Positions 9,274 to 18,630 of a DNA stretch of 64,000 nucleotides are shown here, piece after piece. The notes below the pieces were generated by a model. The model was not told the DNA's origin. It did not search any database and saw nothing but the letters and a program-made list of their open reading frames with translations. The DNA comes from an uncultured Pelagibacteraceae bacterium (GTDB taxonomy: Bacteria; Pseudomonadota; Alphaproteobacteria; Pelagibacterales; Pelagibacteraceae). The stretch lies in contig CACHQZ010000001.1 of the NCBI GenBank assembly GCA_902582165.1, forward strand, positions 62,001-126,000. Direction: 5' to 3'. A program made the translations under genes and the position numbers. The first letter of the stretch is position 1. Every line of letters begins with the position of its first letter.

Positions 9274-9626
9274 GTTACGACAAAAATAATATATTTGCTA
9301 AAATTCTAAGGGGTGAAATTCCGTGTAAAAAAATTTATGAAAATGATCATGTTTTAGCTTTTCATGATATTAATCCTCAAAAGAAAGTTCATGTTTTAGT
9401 TATTCCTAAAGGTGAATACGTAGATCTTAATGATTTCAACAACAAAGCTTCAGATAAAGAGATTGTAGAGTTAAACAAAGCAGTGACGCATGTCTCAAAC
9501 TTATTGGGCGCAAAAGATAAAGGATATCGAGCTTTAACTAATATTGGAAGTGATGGTGGACAGGAGGTTCCTCATTTACACTTTCATATTTTTGCAGGCG
9601 AAAAGATTGGAAAGATGGTCAGCTGA
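9270..9626 (+). CDS. HIT-family nucleotide hydrolase (HinT type)
   Basis: The 118-residue protein has the histidine triad HLHFHIF at residues 102-108 and the N-terminal IFAKILRGEIPCKK of HinT proteins. HinT hydrolyses purine nucleoside phosphoramidates such as AMP-lysine. A HIT gene after hisE is common in alphaproteobacteria. Its TGA overlaps the ATG of the next gene by one base. Confidence 0.93.
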   Translation: MSYDKNNIFAKILRGEIPCKKIYENDHVLAFHDINPQKKVHVLVIPKGEYVDLNDFNNKASDKEIVELNKAVTHVSNLLGAKDKGYRALTNIGSDGGQEVPHLHFHIFAGEKIGKMVS

Positions 9627-10132
9627 TGGTTTCAAGAGTAAAAAGATATTTTTTAGAAATTAGAGATTTTTCAAAAACAGTTGATTTAAATCTTCCAGAA
9701 AATTTTCAAATTATTTTGGACCATAAAGATAATTTTCATTTAAATAGATTTTTTTATAAACAAATAGGCGTAGATCATTACTGGAGAGATAGATTACTTT
9801 GGTCTGATAGCGAATGGGTAAAGTATGTTACAAATAAAAATTTAGAAACACATGTTATAAAAAAAGGTGAAGATCTAGTAGGATATTACGAACAAGAATA
9901 TCATCCCGGATCAAATGAAGTAGAGCTTATTAATCTAGGGGTACTAAAAGAATTCAGAGGTTTGAAGCTTGGCTCAACACTTGTAAATCATGCTATTGCA
10001 AGTGCATCAAGAAAAAATCCTAGTAGAATGTGGGTTCACACTTGTAGTTTAGACCACAAACACGCGTTACAAAATTATAAATCTAAAGGTTTTGAAATTT
10101 TTAAAGAAGAAGAAATTGATTTTGTAGCTTAG
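9626..10132 (+). CDS. GNAT-family N-acetyltransferase
   Basis: The 168-residue protein has a GNAT fold. After an aromatic-rich N-terminal half, the acetyl-CoA binding region appears as INLGVLKEFRGLKLGSTLVN (residues about 107-126), whose R-G-x-x-L-G-S corresponds to the Q/RxxGxG/A pyrophosphate loop. SLDHKHALQNYKSKGFEIF near the C-terminus is the usual A-x-x-x-Y-x-x-x-GF segment. The substrate is unknown. It is the last gene of the histidine operon and converges on lolA with a 4-base overlap. Confidence 0.85.
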   Translation: MVSRVKRYFLEIRDFSKTVDLNLPENFQIILDHKDNFHLNRFFYKQIGVDHYWRDRLLWSDSEWVKYVTNKNLETHVIKKGEDLVGYYEQEYHPGSNEVELINLGVLKEFRGLKLGSTLVNHAIASASRKNPSRMWVHTCSLDHKHALQNYKSKGFEIFKEEEIDFVA

Positions 10133-10698
10133 TTAATTTCAGGCACCTTAAAGGTACCTTTTTTAAAAATATCATTTTTAGCAACAATGTTAAGGTAGAA
10201 ATTTATATTATTGTTGTATTGATCTTTAATCTCCCATCCTTTCAAATCCAGATTTTTTTTATCAAAGAAAACTGTAATTTCGTTATCACCAAAATAAACA
10301 AGCCTAATTATCTCATCAGTTGACTCTAATTTCCCTGATTCCACAATTTCTAAAAGTTTATCTTTATATAAAATATTTAAGAATGGAGATTTAGAAATAG
10401 GATAATGATAAGTTTTATTGTACCTTTTTTGCGTTATTGCTAACTTCTTATTATTAATAACCAGCTCTTTTTTCTTGTCATCAAAGTAATTGCATTTTAA
10501 TTTTCCAGGGAACTCTAGAAGACAACTACCTTTTTCTGTTTTTTCATTAATTAATTGATCAAATGTAAATTCTAAAGATTTCAAGTCATTTAATTGAGCA
10601 ACTATTTGATCCTTTTCATTGGCTAGTAAACTCGTTGATATTAATAAAAAAAACGAGATTAAAAATGTTTTTTTAAAGTACTTCACGTTTACCAACAT
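10129..10698 (-). CDS. lolA: LolA-like outer-membrane lipoprotein carrier
   Basis: From the ATG at 10698 the product has about 189 residues with a signal peptide (KKTFLISFFLLISTSLLAN, cut after about residue 27) and a LolA beta-barrel fold. Visible are a LKSLEFTFDQ-like strand, LEFPGKLKCNYFDDKKKELVIN and a GWEIKDQYNN segment near 155. It ferries lipoproteins across the periplasm. An upstream in-frame ATG at 10716 would add six residues but lies deeper in ftsK. It overlaps the end of ftsK by 26 bases. The lolA-after-ftsK order is standard in alphaproteobacteria. Confidence 0.88.
   Translation of the reverse strand: MLVNVKYFKKTFLISFFLLISTSLLANEKDQIVAQLNDLKSLEFTFDQLINEKTEKGSCLLEFPGKLKCNYFDDKKKELVINNKKLAITQKRYNKTYHYPISKSPFLNILYKDKLLEIVESGKLESTDEIIRLVYFGDNEITVFFDKKNLDLKGWEIKDQYNNNINFYLNIVAKNDIFKKGTFKVPEIN
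10142..10164 (+). terminator. Probable intrinsic terminator of the his-HIT-GNAT operon, inside lolA
   Basis: GGCACC (10142-10147), loop TTAAA, GGTACC (10153-10158) forms a 6-bp stem with one C-A mismatch, followed by TTTTTT (10159-10164). It lies 10 bases after the GNAT stop and within the last codons of the opposing lolA gene. On the opposite strand the stem has a G-U pair but no U tract. Confidence 0.55.
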
Positions 10699-12754
10699 GA
10701 TTTGCTTTACTAACAATACCTTTTTCTTCCATCATATCAATAATTCTAGCAGCTCTATTGTAACCGATCTGTAATTTTCTCTGTAAAAAGCTTGTAGATG
10801 CTTTTCCCTCAGCTTTTATAATTTCTATAGCCTGATTAAATAATTCGTCTTCATCTCCTTCACTTCCAGACGTTAATGAGCTTTCAGTTGTTTCTTGGGA
10901 AGTAATCTCTTCCATATAATCAGGCTCTCCTTGTGCTCTTAATGAATTTGTAATTTTCTCAATTTCTTGTTCAGAAACATATGGGCCATGAATTCTAACT
11001 ATTCTGTTAGCTGATGACATAAATAACATATCTCCTTTTCCGAGCAATTGTTCAGCACCCTGCTCCCCTAAGATAGTTCTGCTATCAATTTTTGAACTTA
11101 CTTGAAAAGATATTCTTGTTGGAAAATTTGCTTTGATTGTGCCAGTTATCACATCAACACTTGGTCTTTGTGTTGCCATGATAATATGAATACCTGCAGC
11201 TCTTGCCATTTGGGATAATTTTTGAATGTAGTTTTCAATTTCTTTTCCAGCTACAAGCATTAAGTCTGACATCTCATCAACTACTACAACGATGTAAGGC
11301 ATTTTAAGTTTATGCTTAGCATTATAACCATCAATGTTTCTTACCCCTACCTTGCTCATCAATTTATATCTGCTGTTCATTTCCTTAACTGTCCACGATA
11401 AAGCCGATGTTGCTTTTTTAGCATCAGTAATAACTGGAGTTAATAAATGAGGTATTCCTTCGTAAGTGGATAGCTCTAACATTTTTGGATCTATTAAAAT
11501 AAACTTACAAAGGTCTGGGTTTAATCTGTAAAGCAGTGAAACAATGATTGTATTTATACATACAGACTTCCCTGAACCTGTGGTACCTGCAATTAAAAGA
11601 TGAGGCATCGAAGTTAAATCACCCACAATCGGCATCCCAGAAATACTTTTCCCTAATGCTATCGGAAGTCTCACATCTTTTTTTTGAAACTTCTCGTTAG
11701 AGATTATTTCTCTTAGCGTTACGCTTTCTCTCTCTTCATTGGGAATTTCTATTCCAACAGTGTTTTTACCCGGAATGACCGAAACTCTTGTAGAAGTTGA
11801 GCTTGTATTTCTGGCTAAATCCTCAGATAGATTTATAATTTTTGATACTTTAACACCAGGTGCTGGCTCAAATTCATAAAGGCTCACTACTGGGCCATTA
11901 TTAATCGTTTTAATTTTTCCATCTATACCAAAGTCTAATAAAATTTTTTCCATAAACTCAGCGTCAGGACGATTTTTGTTTCCATCAGTACTTAGTTTAA
12001 TTAAGTTTTTTTCCAAATAATTTATATCAGGTAATTTATATTTACTTTTTAAAACGCTTTGTTGTTTTTCAATATTTTGTTTAGATTCAAATGAAAAAGA
12101 TTGCTGAGGTTTTTCTAAAGTCTGTGGTCGATCAACTTCATTAATTGTACTAAAATCAGGTGCATGGCGTTCCACAGGTTTCATTCTAAAAAGTGAAATA
12201 AATATTTGAAAAACTTTTTTATAACTAATCTCCGCAGATAGAGAAAAAAATACTATAGTCAATACTAACAATCCATAAACAGAATACGTGTTATTAATCC
12301 ATGGAACCCACGTATTTAAAAATTCGTAGGTAATTTTTCCAACAAAACCAGAATTTCCGTTATCGATTAGCCAAAATGAACCATCAAATGTAAGATAAAT
12401 AAATACAGTCCCAGCTATTAAATATGAAATAACTAAAAACAATTTTAAAATTATTTTTTTAAGTTCTTTTTTTATAATTAAATCTAATCCCCAGAAAAAA
12501 AAATTCAGAAGTAGTAAAAACGAGGTTAAGCCAAAACTTTGTAACAAAAAATCTGCGACACTACTTCCATAAATTCCAAAAAAATTTTGAATTTCAAAAT
12601 TTCTGTCTCCATATATGAAAGACGGATCTTCTGGCGAATAAGTAGAAAATGATATAGCAAGTGCGACACTTGTTAAAACAAGCAACAAACCTAATAATTC
12701 AAAGGTTCGTTTCTTCAAAAAATTTGTTAAACTATCAAAAAAGTTTGTATTCAT
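10673..12754 (-). CDS. ftsK: DNA translocase FtsK
   Basis: The 693-residue protein couples septation to chromosome dimer resolution. Four or so transmembrane segments fill residues 15-180, then a short polar linker, then the RecA-like motor with Walker A GTTGSGKS (near residue 390) and VVVDEMSDLML as Walker B. The C-terminal gamma winged helix (SFLQRKLQIGYNRAARIID) would read KOPS sites. The linker is short compared with E. coli FtsK, giving a compact protein. It is divergent from the UbiH-like gene. Confidence 0.97.
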   Translation of the reverse strand: MNTNFFDSLTNFLKKRTFELLGLLLVLTSVALAISFSTYSPEDPSFIYGDRNFEIQNFFGIYGSSVADFLLQSFGLTSFLLLLNFFFWGLDLIIKKELKKIILKLFLVISYLIAGTVFIYLTFDGSFWLIDNGNSGFVGKITYEFLNTWVPWINNTYSVYGLLVLTIVFFSLSAEISYKKVFQIFISLFRMKPVERHAPDFSTINEVDRPQTLEKPQQSFSFESKQNIEKQQSVLKSKYKLPDINYLEKNLIKLSTDGNKNRPDAEFMEKILLDFGIDGKIKTINNGPVVSLYEFEPAPGVKVSKIINLSEDLARNTSSTSTRVSVIPGKNTVGIEIPNEERESVTLREIISNEKFQKKDVRLPIALGKSISGMPIVGDLTSMPHLLIAGTTGSGKSVCINTIIVSLLYRLNPDLCKFILIDPKMLELSTYEGIPHLLTPVITDAKKATSALSWTVKEMNSRYKLMSKVGVRNIDGYNAKHKLKMPYIVVVVDEMSDLMLVAGKEIENYIQKLSQMARAAGIHIIMATQRPSVDVITGTIKANFPTRISFQVSSKIDSRTILGEQGAEQLLGKGDMLFMSSANRIVRIHGPYVSEQEIEKITNSLRAQGEPDYMEEITSQETTESSLTSGSEGDEDELFNQAIEIIKAEGKASTSFLQRKLQIGYNRAARIIDMMEEKGIVSKANHVGKREVL

Positions 12755-12810
12755 TTCGAATCAATTTACATACTTTTTACCATTTTTATGAAAGTGTTAA
12801 AATTTTTAAT

Positions 12811-13917
12811 ATGACCAAACAACAAATATGCATAGTAGGAGATGGCCTTTCCGGCTTAATGACAGCAGCTGTGATAAGTAAAATGTCAGGCGTACATGTG
12901 AGTCTAGTGACAAAAAACACATTAAAAGATCGTGACAAAAGAACAACCGCAATTTCAGAGTCAAATTTTAAATTCTTTAAAGAAAATATTACGAGCTTTA
13001 AAAGCAATCTTTTTTGGCCTTCTAAAAATATAGAACTTTATTATGAGTCATCTAAAGAGAACATTAATTTTCTTAATTTAAATGAAAAAAAAAATAATTT
13101 AATGTATGTCTTTGAAAATCAAAAGATTAAAGATCTCCTCTATAAAGAAATAGTAAAAAACAAAGTAAAAATAATCAGAAAAGAAATAAACGATATCAAG
13201 CAACTTAAAAACTTTGAATTAATAATTCTTTGTCTAGGTGGTAAGTCAAAAATTTATAACAATTTATTAAAAAAAAGATCTATTAAAAAAGATTATAAAG
13301 AAATAGCAGTAACTGGACATGTAAAACACAAATTTAAGAATTTAAATACAAGTCAATTTTTTTTAAAAGAAGGTCCATTAGCTATTTTACCTTATTCCAA
13401 GGATTGTTTCTCATTCGTTTGGAGTCTGAAAAAAAGTTTCTACGACAACAATTCAAAAAAAATTAATAATTTAGTTAAAATTAAAATTTTAGAGATATTA
13501 AATGCAAAAGAAAACTTGATTTTAAGTAATTTACAATCTTACCCAATATTTCTTGTTTTAAAAAGACAATATCACGAAAAGAATATTTTAGTTTTAGGAG
13601 AAGGACTTCATGTTATTCATCCTATAGCGGGACAAGGTTTTAATTTGGTAATTAGAGATATTAAAAAATTAAAAGAAATTTTAAAATATTATTTGGATCT
13701 TGGTGTTTCAATAAATAACAGTTATGCGCTAAATGATTTTTATAAAAATAGAAAATCAGAAAACGTGATTATGGGTTTAGGTATTGATGCAACACATAAT
13801 TTTTTTAAGCATAATAAATTCTTAGATCCAATAAAAAAAACAATTTTAAAACAGGTTTCTAAATTTGAATTACTGTCAAATTTAAGCAAGAGAATTTCTG
13901 ATAAAGGATTGTATTAA
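12811..13917 (+). CDS. UbiH/UbiF-type FAD monooxygenase (probable ubiquinone-ring hydroxylase)
   Basis: From the ATG at 12811 the product has 368 residues. The Rossmann motif is CIVGDGLSGLMTAA near residues 6-19, and HPIAGQGFNLVIRDI near 270-284 is the second FAD motif characteristic of ubiquinone hydroxylases. It would hydroxylate a quinone-ring precursor. An upstream in-frame ATG at 12661 lies inside ftsK and is rejected. It is Lys/Asn-rich and divergent in the middle, so the ring position hydroxylated cannot be assigned. It converges on the methyltransferase with a 4-base overlap. Confidence 0.8.
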   Translation: MTKQQICIVGDGLSGLMTAAVISKMSGVHVSLVTKNTLKDRDKRTTAISESNFKFFKENITSFKSNLFWPSKNIELYYESSKENINFLNLNEKKNNLMYVFENQKIKDLLYKEIVKNKVKIIRKEINDIKQLKNFELIILCLGGKSKIYNNLLKKRSIKKDYKEIAVTGHVKHKFKNLNTSQFFLKEGPLAILPYSKDCFSFVWSLKKSFYDNNSKKINNLVKIKILEILNAKENLILSNLQSYPIFLVLKRQYHEKNILVLGEGLHVIHPIAGQGFNLVIRDIKKLKEILKYYLDLGVSINNSYALNDFYKNRKSENVIMGLGIDATHNFFKHNKFLDPIKKTILKQVSKFELLSNLSKRISDKGLY

Positions 13918-14753
13918 TTAACCGATATTAAGTAGTAGCCCCAACATATGAATGTTTCATCATTATCTGCATCAAATTCCCTAGAGACATTATGAAATTT
14001 TTCTAGACTATTACCTTTATATTCTTTTTTAATTTTATAATTAAAATCATTAAATAATTTTCTATAATCTTGGTGTCTAAGCCTATTTTGGTATAAGTAT
14101 TCATTGTTATACTTTTTCCAATTAGATTCATCGAACTTTAAAAAATTAAGTGAAATAATGTTATTGTCAGTGTGAGAGTAATGATCGCTATAATCAATTA
14201 AAGATGAAATTAATCCATTTAGATTTAGATTTTTTTTTACGTTGTTTAGAAAGTTTTTCAAATCATCTAATGTGAAATGTTCAAGAGTAGTTGTTGAAAC
14301 ACAAATATCAAATTTCTTGTCATTTAAATCTTCTATTTTACATGGAGCTAAGTATTTTATGTTGTACTGATCTGTAATATCTTCCTGATTGGAAACATTA
14401 CCTTTGAATTTAAGATTTAATAAGTCTGAGATTTGCTTACTTGCCTCATTAAAAAGTTGAAAATCAATCATTTTACTAATGTCAATTACAGTTTGATCTA
14501 ATTGACCATTAAAAATATATGAAAAATAAACGTTTTGCTCTAAAGATTTACCAGCGCCAATTTCTAATAAATTTTTACAACTGTTGTTTTTAATTGATGT
14601 TTCGTGTCTTATCCAGTGAGGATTTATTTCTTGGATATTAACTCTTGATCTTCTTGTAATGTATTTTTGTATAAAATAAAAAGTTCTTTTTAATTTAAAA
14701 AACTGGAAAACTTTGTATAGAAAAGCTTTTAATTTCCAGTTAATTTGAAACAT
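13914..14753 (-). CDS. Class-I SAM-dependent methyltransferase-like protein
   Basis: From the ATG at 14753 the product has 279 residues. NLLEIGAGKSLEQNVYFS near residues 77-94 resembles SAM motif I, and FDICVSTTTLEHF near 165-177 resembles motif IV of small-molecule methyltransferases. The N-terminus is basic with aromatic residues and could touch a membrane. The substrate is unknown. Two upstream in-frame ATGs would overlap the divergent mnmE, so I prefer 14753. It is not part of the standard ftsK-mnmE neighbourhood and may be an accessory gene. Confidence 0.6.
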   Translation of the reverse strand: MFQINWKLKAFLYKVFQFFKLKRTFYFIQKYITRRSRVNIQEINPHWIRHETSIKNNSCKNLLEIGAGKSLEQNVYFSYIFNGQLDQTVIDISKMIDFQLFNEASKQISDLLNLKFKGNVSNQEDITDQYNIKYLAPCKIEDLNDKKFDICVSTTTLEHFTLDDLKNFLNNVKKNLNLNGLISSLIDYSDHYSHTDNNIISLNFLKFDESNWKKYNNEYLYQNRLRHQDYRKLFNDFNYKIKKEYKGNSLEKFHNVSREFDADNDETFICWGYYLISVN

Positions 14754-14776
14754 AAAATAATAATAGGCTTTTATAG

Positions 14777-16105
14777 ATGAATATTTATGCATTATCAACG
14801 GGACGTGGCCCTTCTGGAATAGCTATTGTTAGAATATCAGGAAAAGAAACTCTTAAGATTTGTCAAACTTTGACTAAGTTAAAAAATATAAAGTCTAATG
14901 AAGTTAACTTTTGTAAATTTTATGATCCTAAAAACGATAATGTAATAGATCCAGAGGCTCTATTACTATGGTTTCCCGGGCCAAATAGCTATACTGGTCA
15001 AGACTTAGCAGAATTACAAATTCATGGCAGTAATGCAGTTATAAACGCCTTATTGAGAGTTCTGTCAGAGCAAAAAAACTGCAGATTAGCTGAACCAGGT
15101 GAGTTTACTAAAATTGCTTTTCAAAATGATAAAATTGACTTGCTTAAAGCAGAAAGCATAGGAGATCTTATCCATTCTGAAACAGAACTACAAAGACAGC
15201 AAGCAATAAAATTAGTTCAGGGTAACGCATCAAATTATTATAATGATCTGAGGGAAAAAATTGTAAAATCTCTTGCTTTTATAGAAGCAAAAATTGATTT
15301 TGCAGAGGAAGATCTTCCAGAAAAAGTATTAAAAGACGCCCACAAATCAATTAAAGAAATCCATTCAGAAATTACAAAAATTATTGAAGATAATAAAGTC
15401 GGAGAAAAAATTAGAGATGGTTTCAGAGTTTCAATTACAGGAGAAGTTAATGCGGGGAAATCATCTCTATTAAATTTACTTTCAAAAAGAGAAGCAGCAA
15501 TAGTCTCAGACGAAGCTGGCACGACTAGAGATGTTATAGAAACCTATTTAAATTTAGATGGATATCCTGTTCTTCTAGCTGACACTGCTGGTATCAGAGA
15601 TACTAAAAATGAAGTAGAGAAAAAAGGAATTTCATTAGCCCTTGGAAAATCAAAAGAAGCAGATATAAATATAATTGTCATTGATAACTCATCAAAAAAA
15701 ATAAACAAAGAAATACAGAATATGATTAATAGTGATACTGTAATTTTTTTAAATAAATCAGATATTTCAAATAAACAAAATCATAAATTTAACGTTGATA
15801 CTGTTTTAGCCTCAGTAAAAAATAATAAAAATATCGATAAATTAATTGATTTGATTAAAGCTAAGTTAAGCAAAAAATTTACATCCAATAATAGCGCTTT
15901 AATTACTAGAGAAAGGCACAGAGTTAAGCTTAATGACTGCTTAAAAGAAATTGACAAGTTCCTAAAAAAGGATCAAAACAAAGACCTTGAATTAGCAGCT
16001 GAAGACCTAAGAATGGCAACACGCCATCTTGGTAGTATTGTCGGTAAGGTAGATGTAGAAGAAATACTTGGATCTATATTCAAAGACTTCTGTATCGGTA
16101 AATAA
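14777..16105 (+). CDS. mnmE: tRNA uridine-5-carboxymethylaminomethyl modification GTPase
   Basis: The 442-residue protein opens with IYALSTGRGPSGIAIVRISG, the folate-binding N-domain signature. The G domain begins with GEVNAGKSS near residue 220, DTAGIRDT follows near 266, NKSD near 328, and the C-terminus is the invariant CIGK, whose Cys is functionally important. With MnmG it installs the (c)mnm5 group on wobble uridine. It is the first gene of the mnmE-mnmG-rsmG-parAB run. Confidence 0.98.
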   Translation: MNIYALSTGRGPSGIAIVRISGKETLKICQTLTKLKNIKSNEVNFCKFYDPKNDNVIDPEALLLWFPGPNSYTGQDLAELQIHGSNAVINALLRVLSEQKNCRLAEPGEFTKIAFQNDKIDLLKAESIGDLIHSETELQRQQAIKLVQGNASNYYNDLREKIVKSLAFIEAKIDFAEEDLPEKVLKDAHKSIKEIHSEITKIIEDNKVGEKIRDGFRVSITGEVNAGKSSLLNLLSKREAAIVSDEAGTTRDVIETYLNLDGYPVLLADTAGIRDTKNEVEKKGISLALGKSKEADINIIVIDNSSKKINKEIQNMINSDTVIFLNKSDISNKQNHKFNVDTVLASVKNNKNIDKLIDLIKAKLSKKFTSNNSALITRERHRVKLNDCLKEIDKFLKKDQNKDLELAAEDLRMATRHLGSIVGKVDVEEILGSIFKDFCIGK

Positions 16106-16147
16106 AATACTTCTTGTATTCTTAATCTAGAGGTTTACATTCACAGA

Positions 16148-18016
16148 ATGACAAAACAAAGCTATGATGTAGTAGTTGTAGGTGGAGGACATGCTGGATG
16201 CGAGGCAGCAGCTGCTTCCGCTAGAATAGGCGTAAATACTGCTCTTTTTACGCATAAAATCGAGACTATAGGTGAAATGTCTTGTAATCCCGCTATAGGA
16301 GGACTTGGAAAAGGACATCTTGTGAGAGAGATCGATGCTTTAGATGGTGTGATGGGTGTAGTAGCTGATAAATCAGGTATTCAATTTAGATTATTAAATA
16401 GAAGTCGTGGCCCAGCAGTGCAAGGACCAAGGACTCAATCAGACAGAGCTCTTTACAAAGAGCATATGCAAAAGATTTTATTAAATTATGAAAATTTAAA
16501 GGTCGTAGCCGATCCAGTAGTAAAATTCTTATTTGATAACAACAAAGTTATAGGATTTGTTTGTCAGAGCGGCAAAGAAATAAGATCTAAAGAACTAATT
16601 CTTACTACGGGTACTTTTTTGAATGGTTTAATACATATAGGCGAAACACAGATACCAGCGGGTCGTTACGATGAAAAACCATCTACCGGTTTGAGTGAAC
16701 AACTTGCAAAATTTAAAATGCAAATTGGAAGATTAAAAACCGGAACCCCTCCTAGAATTGATGGTGATACAATTAACTATGATGACTTAGAAATGCAGCC
16801 GGCTGATGATGATCATTATTATTTCTCATTCTTGACGAATAAGATCTATAATAAGCAGATTAAATGTGGAATGACTTACACAAATAATAATGTTCATAAA
16901 ATTATTAGTGAAAACATTTCAAGAAGCGCTATGTATTCAGGAAGCATAAAAGGAGTAGGACCTAGGTATTGCCCATCTATAGAGGATAAAATTGTTAAGT
17001 TTAAGGAAAAAGAAAAACACCAAATATTCCTAGAACCGGAGGGGTTAAAGGACAATACTATTTACCCAAATGGTATATCAACCTCTCTTCCAGAGGAGAT
17101 ACAGCTTAAAATATTAAGTAAAATCAAGGGTTTAGAGCAGGCTAAGATGAAGAGAGCTGGATACGCTATTGAGTATGATTATGTGGATCCAAGGGAGTTA
17201 AAAGCAACCCTAGAAACCAAAAAAATTAATTCTTTATTTCTTGCCGGACAAATTAATGGGACTACAGGATATGAAGAAGCTGCAGCTCAAGGTTTGATAG
17301 CAGGGATTAATGCGGCTTTAAAAGTTCGAAATCAAGGTGAGTTTATTTTAGATCGATCAACTTCATATATTGGTGTTATGATTGATGACCTTATTACTAA
17401 AGGAGTTACAGAACCTTACAGAATGTTTACATCTAGAGCCGAATATAGACTAACCTTAAGAGCCGATAATGCTGATCAAAGACTAACTGATTTTGGAATC
17501 AATTTAAATTTAGTTAAGTCTGAAAGAAAAAAAATGTTTAATGAAAAGAAAAAAAATATTTTGGCTCTTAATTCAATTTTAAAAAATAATTCTTTGTCTC
17601 CAAATCAAGCTAAGAAATATGATATTAAAATTGCTATGGATGGAGTAAAAAGATCATGTTTAGAGATTATGGGTCAGCGAAAAGTAAATATGGCAAAAAT
17701 AAGGCAAGTGTTTCCTGATATTCCTAGTTTTCCAAGGCATGTAGAAAACCAAGTTGTAACAGATGCCCATTACATGGGTTACCTGAATAGACAAGATAGA
17801 GATATAGAGTCATTCAAGAAAGACGAGTCCATTATCATACCTGAGAGTATAGATTATGAAAAACTGAGCGGTCTATCTAATGAGATTAAGAGTAAGCTGC
17901 TTCAGGTGAAGCCTAAAACGCTAGGCCAAGCTATTCGTATCGACGGTGTTACGCCAGCAGCTATAATTATTCTTCTTTCACACATTAAAAAACTTAGATA
18001 TAAAGCCTCTGCTTGA
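16148..18016 (+). CDS. mnmG: tRNA uridine-5-carboxymethylaminomethyl modification enzyme, FAD subunit
   Basis: The 622-residue flavoprotein has [10 protein letters not shown] near residues 12-21 as the FAD loop, [20 protein letters not shown] as a signature, and LKTGTPPRI in the mid-region. [17 protein letters not shown] near 367-383 precedes the C-terminal helical domain that binds MnmE and tRNA. Length is normal for the family. Its TGA overlaps the rsmG ATG. Confidence 0.98.
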   Translation: MTKQSYDVVVVGGGHAGCEAAAASARIGVNTALFTHKIETIGEMSCNPAIGGLGKGHLVREIDALDGVMGVVADKSGIQFRLLNRSRGPAVQGPRTQSDRALYKEHMQKILLNYENLKVVADPVVKFLFDNNKVIGFVCQSGKEIRSKELILTTGTFLNGLIHIGETQIPAGRYDEKPSTGLSEQLAKFKMQIGRLKTGTPPRIDGDTINYDDLEMQPADDDHYYFSFLTNKIYNKQIKCGMTYTNNNVHKIISENISRSAMYSGSIKGVGPRYCPSIEDKIVKFKEKEKHQIFLEPEGLKDNTIYPNGISTSLPEEIQLKILSKIKGLEQAKMKRAGYAIEYDYVDPRELKATLETKKINSLFLAGQINGTTGYEEAAAQGLIAGINAALKVRNQGEFILDRSTSYIGVMIDDLITKGVTEPYRMFTSRAEYRLTLRADNADQRLTDFGINLNLVKSERKKMFNEKKKNILALNSILKNNSLSPNQAKKYDIKIAMDGVKRSCLEIMGQRKVNMAKIRQVFPDIPSFPRHVENQVVTDAHYMGYLNRQDRDIESFKKDESIIIPESIDYEKLSGLSNEIKSKLLQVKPKTLGQAIRIDGVTPAAIIILLSHIKKLRYKASA

Positions 18017-18630
18017 TGCAGCAGCTCGAAGTCATAAATATTCTCAAAAAGAGTCTTAATTTTAGCGACCTTTCAATTGAAAAGCTTAAAAGGTTTACAA
18101 ATTTTGTTTTAAAAGAAAATCAAAATTATAATTTAATTGCTAAAAGCACAGAGAATCAAATTTGGCATAGGCATATACTTGATTCAGCTCAATTGGTTAA
18201 GTTTATAGATTTTAACGTTAATTCCATGGCTGATCTTGGCACTGGCGCAGGATTTCCGGGTCTTGTGATAGAAATATTTAATAAAAATAAGGCTTTTCAC
18301 GTGAAATTATATGAAAAATCACCTGTAAAAAGAAGGTTCTTAATGAGTGTAATTAAGGAATTGAGTTTAAATGCAGATGTTTTAGGAGATGTCAGAGATG
18401 AAGTTATAGATTCGGAGATTATAATTTGCAGGGCTTTTAAAAAATTAGATCAAGTAATACAAGTTTCACGTGAAATCGCTAAAAAACCACATAAATTAAT
18501 GATTCTAAAAGGTCAAAATGCACAGGAAGAAATAAAAAATTCTTTTAAAACAAAAAAATACCCTTATAAATTAGAAAGCAGTATGACAAATAAAGATTCA
18601 AAAATAATTTTGATGGAGATTAGCAAGTAA
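18016..18630 (+). CDS. rsmG: 16S rRNA (guanine-527-N7) methyltransferase
   Basis: The 204-residue RsmG has the SAM motif DLGTGAGFPGL near residues 72-82, preceded by WHRHILDSAQL, the family signature. It methylates G527 of 16S rRNA. I start at the ATG overlapping the mnmG stop rather than the TTG three bases earlier. Two palindromic TTTCACGTGAAA cores, matching parS, lie inside this gene, just upstream of parA. Confidence 0.96.
   Translation: MQQLEVINILKKSLNFSDLSIEKLKRFTNFVLKENQNYNLIAKSTENQIWHRHILDSAQLVKFIDFNVNSMADLGTGAGFPGLVIEIFNKNKAFHVKLYEKSPVKRRFLMSVIKELSLNADVLGDVRDEVIDSEIIICRAFKKLDQVIQVSREIAKKPHKLMILKGQNAQEEIKNSFKTKKYPYKLESSMTNKDSKIILMEISK
18295..18306. other. parS: parS-like centromere site 1
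   Basis: TTTCACGTGAAA is the 12-bp palindromic core of the ParB-binding site parS (TGTTTCACGTGAAACA). It lies in the rsmG coding sequence about 340 bases before parA. The outer bases differ from the consensus. Confidence 0.75.
18474..18485. other. parS: parS-like centromere site 2
   Basis: A second perfect TTTCACGTGAAA core, preceded by the consensus G, lies 179 bases after the first, also inside rsmG and about 150 bases before parA. Having two identical cores next to parAB argues against chance. Confidence 0.78.

Noticed and set aside
12661-12810. Upstream extension of the UbiH-like gene
   Set aside because: It would lie inside ftsK, has no family similarity, and the FAD motif follows directly after the ATG at 12811.
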